Assembly: GCF_001700965.1 (NCBI RefSeq)
Contig: NZ_CP016756.1
Location: 806,001 to 870,000, forward strand
Length of the DNA: 64,000 nt
Direction: 5' to 3'
Origin: Stenotrophomonas nitritireducens
Lineage (GTDB): Bacteria; Pseudomonadota; Gammaproteobacteria; Xanthomonadales; Xanthomonadaceae
The notes beneath the pieces were generated by a model. The model was not told the origin of the DNA. It saw only the letters and a program-made list of their open reading frames with translations, and did no database searches. Numbering within the stretch: position 1 is the first letter of the stretch; each line of letters begins with the position of its first letter. The translations under genes were made by a program, and so were the position numbers. Below are positions 62,077-64,000 of the stretch, one piece after another.

Positions 62077-62480
62077 GCAGTGAGCATAAGCAACTGGCCC
62101 GCGTACCGATCAGCGTGCGCTGGCGCGACATGGACTCGATGGGCCACGTCAACAACGCCAAGTACGTGTCCTACCTGGAGGAAGCGCGCGTGCGCTGGAT
62201 GCTGGGCGTGGAAGGCGTGTCGATGAACGACCGCATCGCCCCGGTGGTGGCCAATACCAACATCAACTACCGGCTGCCGATCGTGTGGCCGAACGACATC
62301 GTGGTGGAGTTGTTCGTCGAGCGCCTGGGCAACAGCAGCGTGACCATCGGTCACCGCATCGTTGACCAGAATGACGACAGCAAGCTGTATTCGGACGGCA
62401 ATGTGGTGGTGGTGTGGATGGACACGCAGACCGGCAAGAGCGCGCCGTTGCCGGAGGCTGTGCGCGGGGCTTCGAGCTGA
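62073..62480 (+). CDS. 4HBT-family acyl-CoA thioesterase
   Basis: A 135-residue hotdog-fold protein with the 4-hydroxybenzoyl-CoA thioesterase motif [20 protein letters not shown] (catalytic Asp about 21). It probably hydrolyses an acyl-CoA in the cytoplasm. It overlaps uvrA by 4 nt (ATGA), so translation is coupled although the functions look unrelated. Confidence 0.9.
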
Positions 62481-62513
62481 GACGCGACGAACTGCACAAA
62501 AAGCCTGAAGACT

Positions 62514-62650
62514 CCTTTCTCCCGCGTGCGGGACTGCAGCCCCCTTCTTGGGGGAAGGTGCCCGAAGGGCGGATGAGGGGAGCTTTTGAAGCTTTAGAGC
62601 TTTAAAGCGCCCTCACCCCAACCCCTCTCCCGCAAGCGGGAGAGGGGCTT
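62514..62650 (+). repeat. Two-hairpin intergenic repeat, full copy
   Basis: Both halves are present: a CTTTCTCCCGC half with GTGCCCGAAGGGCGGATGAG, and a GCCCTCACCCCAACCCCTCT half ending in GCGGGAGAGGGGCTT. An AGCTTTTGAAGCTTTAGAGC linker joins them. The first hairpin is interrupted by a GACTGCAGCCCC insert. Confidence 0.8.
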
Positions 62651-62698
62651 GAGCTGCAGTTGCGGGCATGGCGTCTACCTGCTTGCACCCACGCAGTC

Positions 62699-63232
62699 TT
62701 ACTTCAACGCTACCTTCGGAAAATCCACCGGCACATCCAACGCCACGTTGATGTAGTTGGTGAACAGGTTCAACGCGACATGCGCGAGAATCTCGACGAT
62801 CTGCTCGTCGCCGAACCCTACGCTGCGCAGCGCCGCTACATCGGCATCATCCAACTGCGCACGCTGCTCCACCACCTTCAACGCGAAACGCAACGCGGCC
62901 GCAGTACGCGCGTCATCGGACTGGCCTGCCTGTGCCGATGCCATTTCGGTCGCGGTAGCGCCGGCCTGCTGGCCCAGCACGGTGTGCGCGGCCAGGCAGT
63001 ATTCGCAGCGGTTGCGGTTGGCAATGGCGACGGCGATCTGCTCGCCCAGCTTGCTGCCAAGCGCGCCCTTGCCCAGGGCGCCAAATGCTGCCCACATGCT
63101 CTGCAATGCCGCCGGTGAATTGGCTACTGCCTTGAACATGTTTGGCGTTGCGCCAAAGGCCTGGTGGATCTGCGCCAACAGTGGCTGGCTGGCGGTCGGG
63201 ACGGTCTGGGTCTGCAGGTTGATACGTGACAT
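62699..63232 (-). CDS. Carboxymuconolactone decarboxylase / AhpD-like protein
   Basis: A 177-residue helical protein with the AhpD-type redox motif C76-x2-C79-x3-H83 (RCEYCLAAHTVLG). Such proteins act as peroxidase-linked disulfide reductases or related enzymes. The ATG at 63232 has AGGAG 7 nt upstream. It is divergent from an AraC-family gene that probably controls it. Confidence 0.9.
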   Translation of the reverse strand: MSRINLQTQTVPTASQPLLAQIHQAFGATPNMFKAVANSPAALQSMWAAFGALGKGALGSKLGEQIAVAIANRNRCEYCLAAHTVLGQQAGATATEMASAQAGQSDDARTAAALRFALKVVEQRAQLDDADVAALRSVGFGDEQIVEILAHVALNLFTNYINVALDVPVDFPKVALK

Positions 63233-63306
63233 GGCGATCTCCTGATCGATTGGAATGAGCTGCCGGGCACTGCGCCCGTGAGCAAAGTATTGCCAACCAA
63301 TCAGAA

Positions 63307-63350
63307 CCATTTGATACGATTAGTCCATCAAACAAACCAATTGATACAGA
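63307..63350. promoter_or_regulatory. Direct repeats upstream of the AraC-family gene, candidate operator
   Basis: CCATTTGATACGAT (63307-63320) and CCAATTGATACAGA (63337-63350) are near-identical half-sites 30 bp apart, about three helical turns. AraC proteins typically bind direct repeats. The second site reaches the ATG at 63350, which fits autorepression as well as activation of the divergent AhpD-like gene. Confidence 0.5.
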
Positions 63351-64000
63351 TGAGCACACTTCCGCCCGTGGATCGCCTGGCCGGCGTGCTGGAGAACTTC
63401 CGCTTCCAGGCGCAGCTGTTCCACTCCGGCCCGCTGTGCGGGTTGACCAGCTTCGATGCGAGTGAAGGCCATGCCTATCTGCATGTACTTCGGCGTGGGC
63501 AGCTTGAAGTCAGCCATCCGGGCAGCCGTGATGTTCCGGCCTCGATGCACTTCAACGAGCCTACCCTGCTGTTCTATGCACGCCCGCTCAGCCATCGCTT
63601 CCACAACCCGCCACGCGACGGCGCCGACTTCACCTGCGCCCGCCTCGACTTTGATGGCGGCACCGCTCATCCCCTCGTGCGCGGACTGCCGTCGCTGATC
63701 GCGCTGCCACTGGCCCGCATCCCCGGGCTGGCGATGACACTGGAACTGCTGTTCAACGAAACCGACCATGTCCGTTGCGGCCAGCGCCTGCTCACCGACC
63801 GCTTGTTCGAGGTGCTGGTCATCCAGCTGCTGCGCTGGTTGCTGGATCACCCACAAGAAGCAGGCATTCCGGCCGGCTTCATCACCGGCTTGTCGGATCC
63901 GCGCCTGGCACGCGCGCTGGCGGCCATGCACGACCGTCCGGGTGAAATCTGGTCACTCAGCAGCCTCGCCGAACAGGCTGGGATGTCACGCACGGCGTTC
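63350..64000 (+). CDS. AraC-family transcriptional regulator (3' end outside window)
   Basis: 217 codons are visible from the ATG at 63350. The N-terminus is a cupin-type ligand domain of the AraC/Cupin_6 kind (VLENFRFQAQLFHSGPLCG, LHVLRRGQLEV, PTLLFYARPLSHRF). The first helix-turn-helix begins near the end (GEIWSLSSLAEQAGMSRTAF). The second helix-turn-helix lies beyond the window. It is divergent from the AhpD-like gene and probably regulates it. Confidence 0.88.
   Translation, partial: MSTLPPVDRLAGVLENFRFQAQLFHSGPLCGLTSFDASEGHAYLHVLRRGQLEVSHPGSRDVPASMHFNEPTLLFYARPLSHRFHNPPRDGADFTCARLDFDGGTAHPLVRGLPSLIALPLARIPGLAMTLELLFNETDHVRCGQRLLTDRLFEVLVIQLLRWLLDHPQEAGIPAGFITGLSDPRLARALAAMHDRPGEIWSLSSLAEQAGMSRTAF

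Overview
This 64 kb window is high-GC, gene-dense chromosomal DNA from a gammaproteobacterium of the Xanthomonadaceae, most likely Stenotrophomonas or a close relative. Three things point there: nine copies of a GTAG-headed REP hairpin matching the SMAG repeats described in Stenotrophomonas maltophilia, abundant GTAGGAGCGGC-type and CTCCCGC/GCGGGAG-type intergenic palindromes, and xanthomonad-like ribosomal and housekeeping proteins. I see no insertion sequence, prophage, integrase or CRISPR array. All assignments come from reading the sequence; no database search was run.

Layout. 1-2135: 3' part of a TonB-dependent receptor with His/Asp-rich loops (ZnuD-like). 2654-4290: MarR regulator plus MFS transporter. 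4366-7708: TetR regulator, DHA2-type MFS pump and HlyD/EmrA adaptor. 8164-9864: exported YtcJ-like amidohydrolase. 10237-12139 (minus): gltX-zur. 13181-15762 (minus): exported M28 peptidase and a nitrilase-family hydrolase. 16818-20863 (minus): creB-creC-creD, a cre-tag-like site and a small unknown gene. 21014-26939: rlmJ, a GNAT acetyltransferase, mfd and an HD-GYP protein. 26954-31424: small membrane protein, cardiolipin-synthase-like protein, EF-hand protein, class IV aminotransferase and nitronate monooxygenase. 31692-37775: ffh, a CcsA/YpjD-like membrane protein, radA and an MHYT-GGDEF-EAL protein. 38323-42411 (minus): cyoABCD. 43107-43182: tRNA-Thr(CGU). 43352-48748: a GMC oxidoreductase, small membrane protein, aldehyde dehydrogenase and catalase-like gene set with a divergent LysR regulator. 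48798-55854 (minus): murJ, ribF-ileS-lspA and ispH. 55955-59000: rpsT and the rplU-rpmA-obgE cluster. 59113-62480: uvrA and a thioesterase. 62699-64000: an AhpD-like protein and a divergent AraC regulator cut by the window end.

How genes work together. Three repair or recombination factors (Mfd, UvrA, RadA) lie here in separate units. The cyo genes encode a cytochrome bo ubiquinol oxidase whose CyoA subunit carries a long His/Met-rich tail. The GMC, aldehyde dehydrogenase and catalase-like genes could form an alcohol-to-acid oxidation route with its own peroxide-handling enzyme. Zur and the ZnuD-like receptor suggest zinc homeostasis, although they are not adjacent.

The most unusual material is repetitive. 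A two-hairpin repeat that is normally intergenic sits in frame inside mfd (about 39 extra residues). A multi-hairpin element of about 238 bp occurs twice, flanked by degenerate hexamer tracts. Palindromes form a 55-bp-period tandem array near 12.3-12.6 kb. SMAG and GTAGGAGCGGC hairpins are assembled into three near-identical modules of about 210 bp that look like miniature mobile elements.
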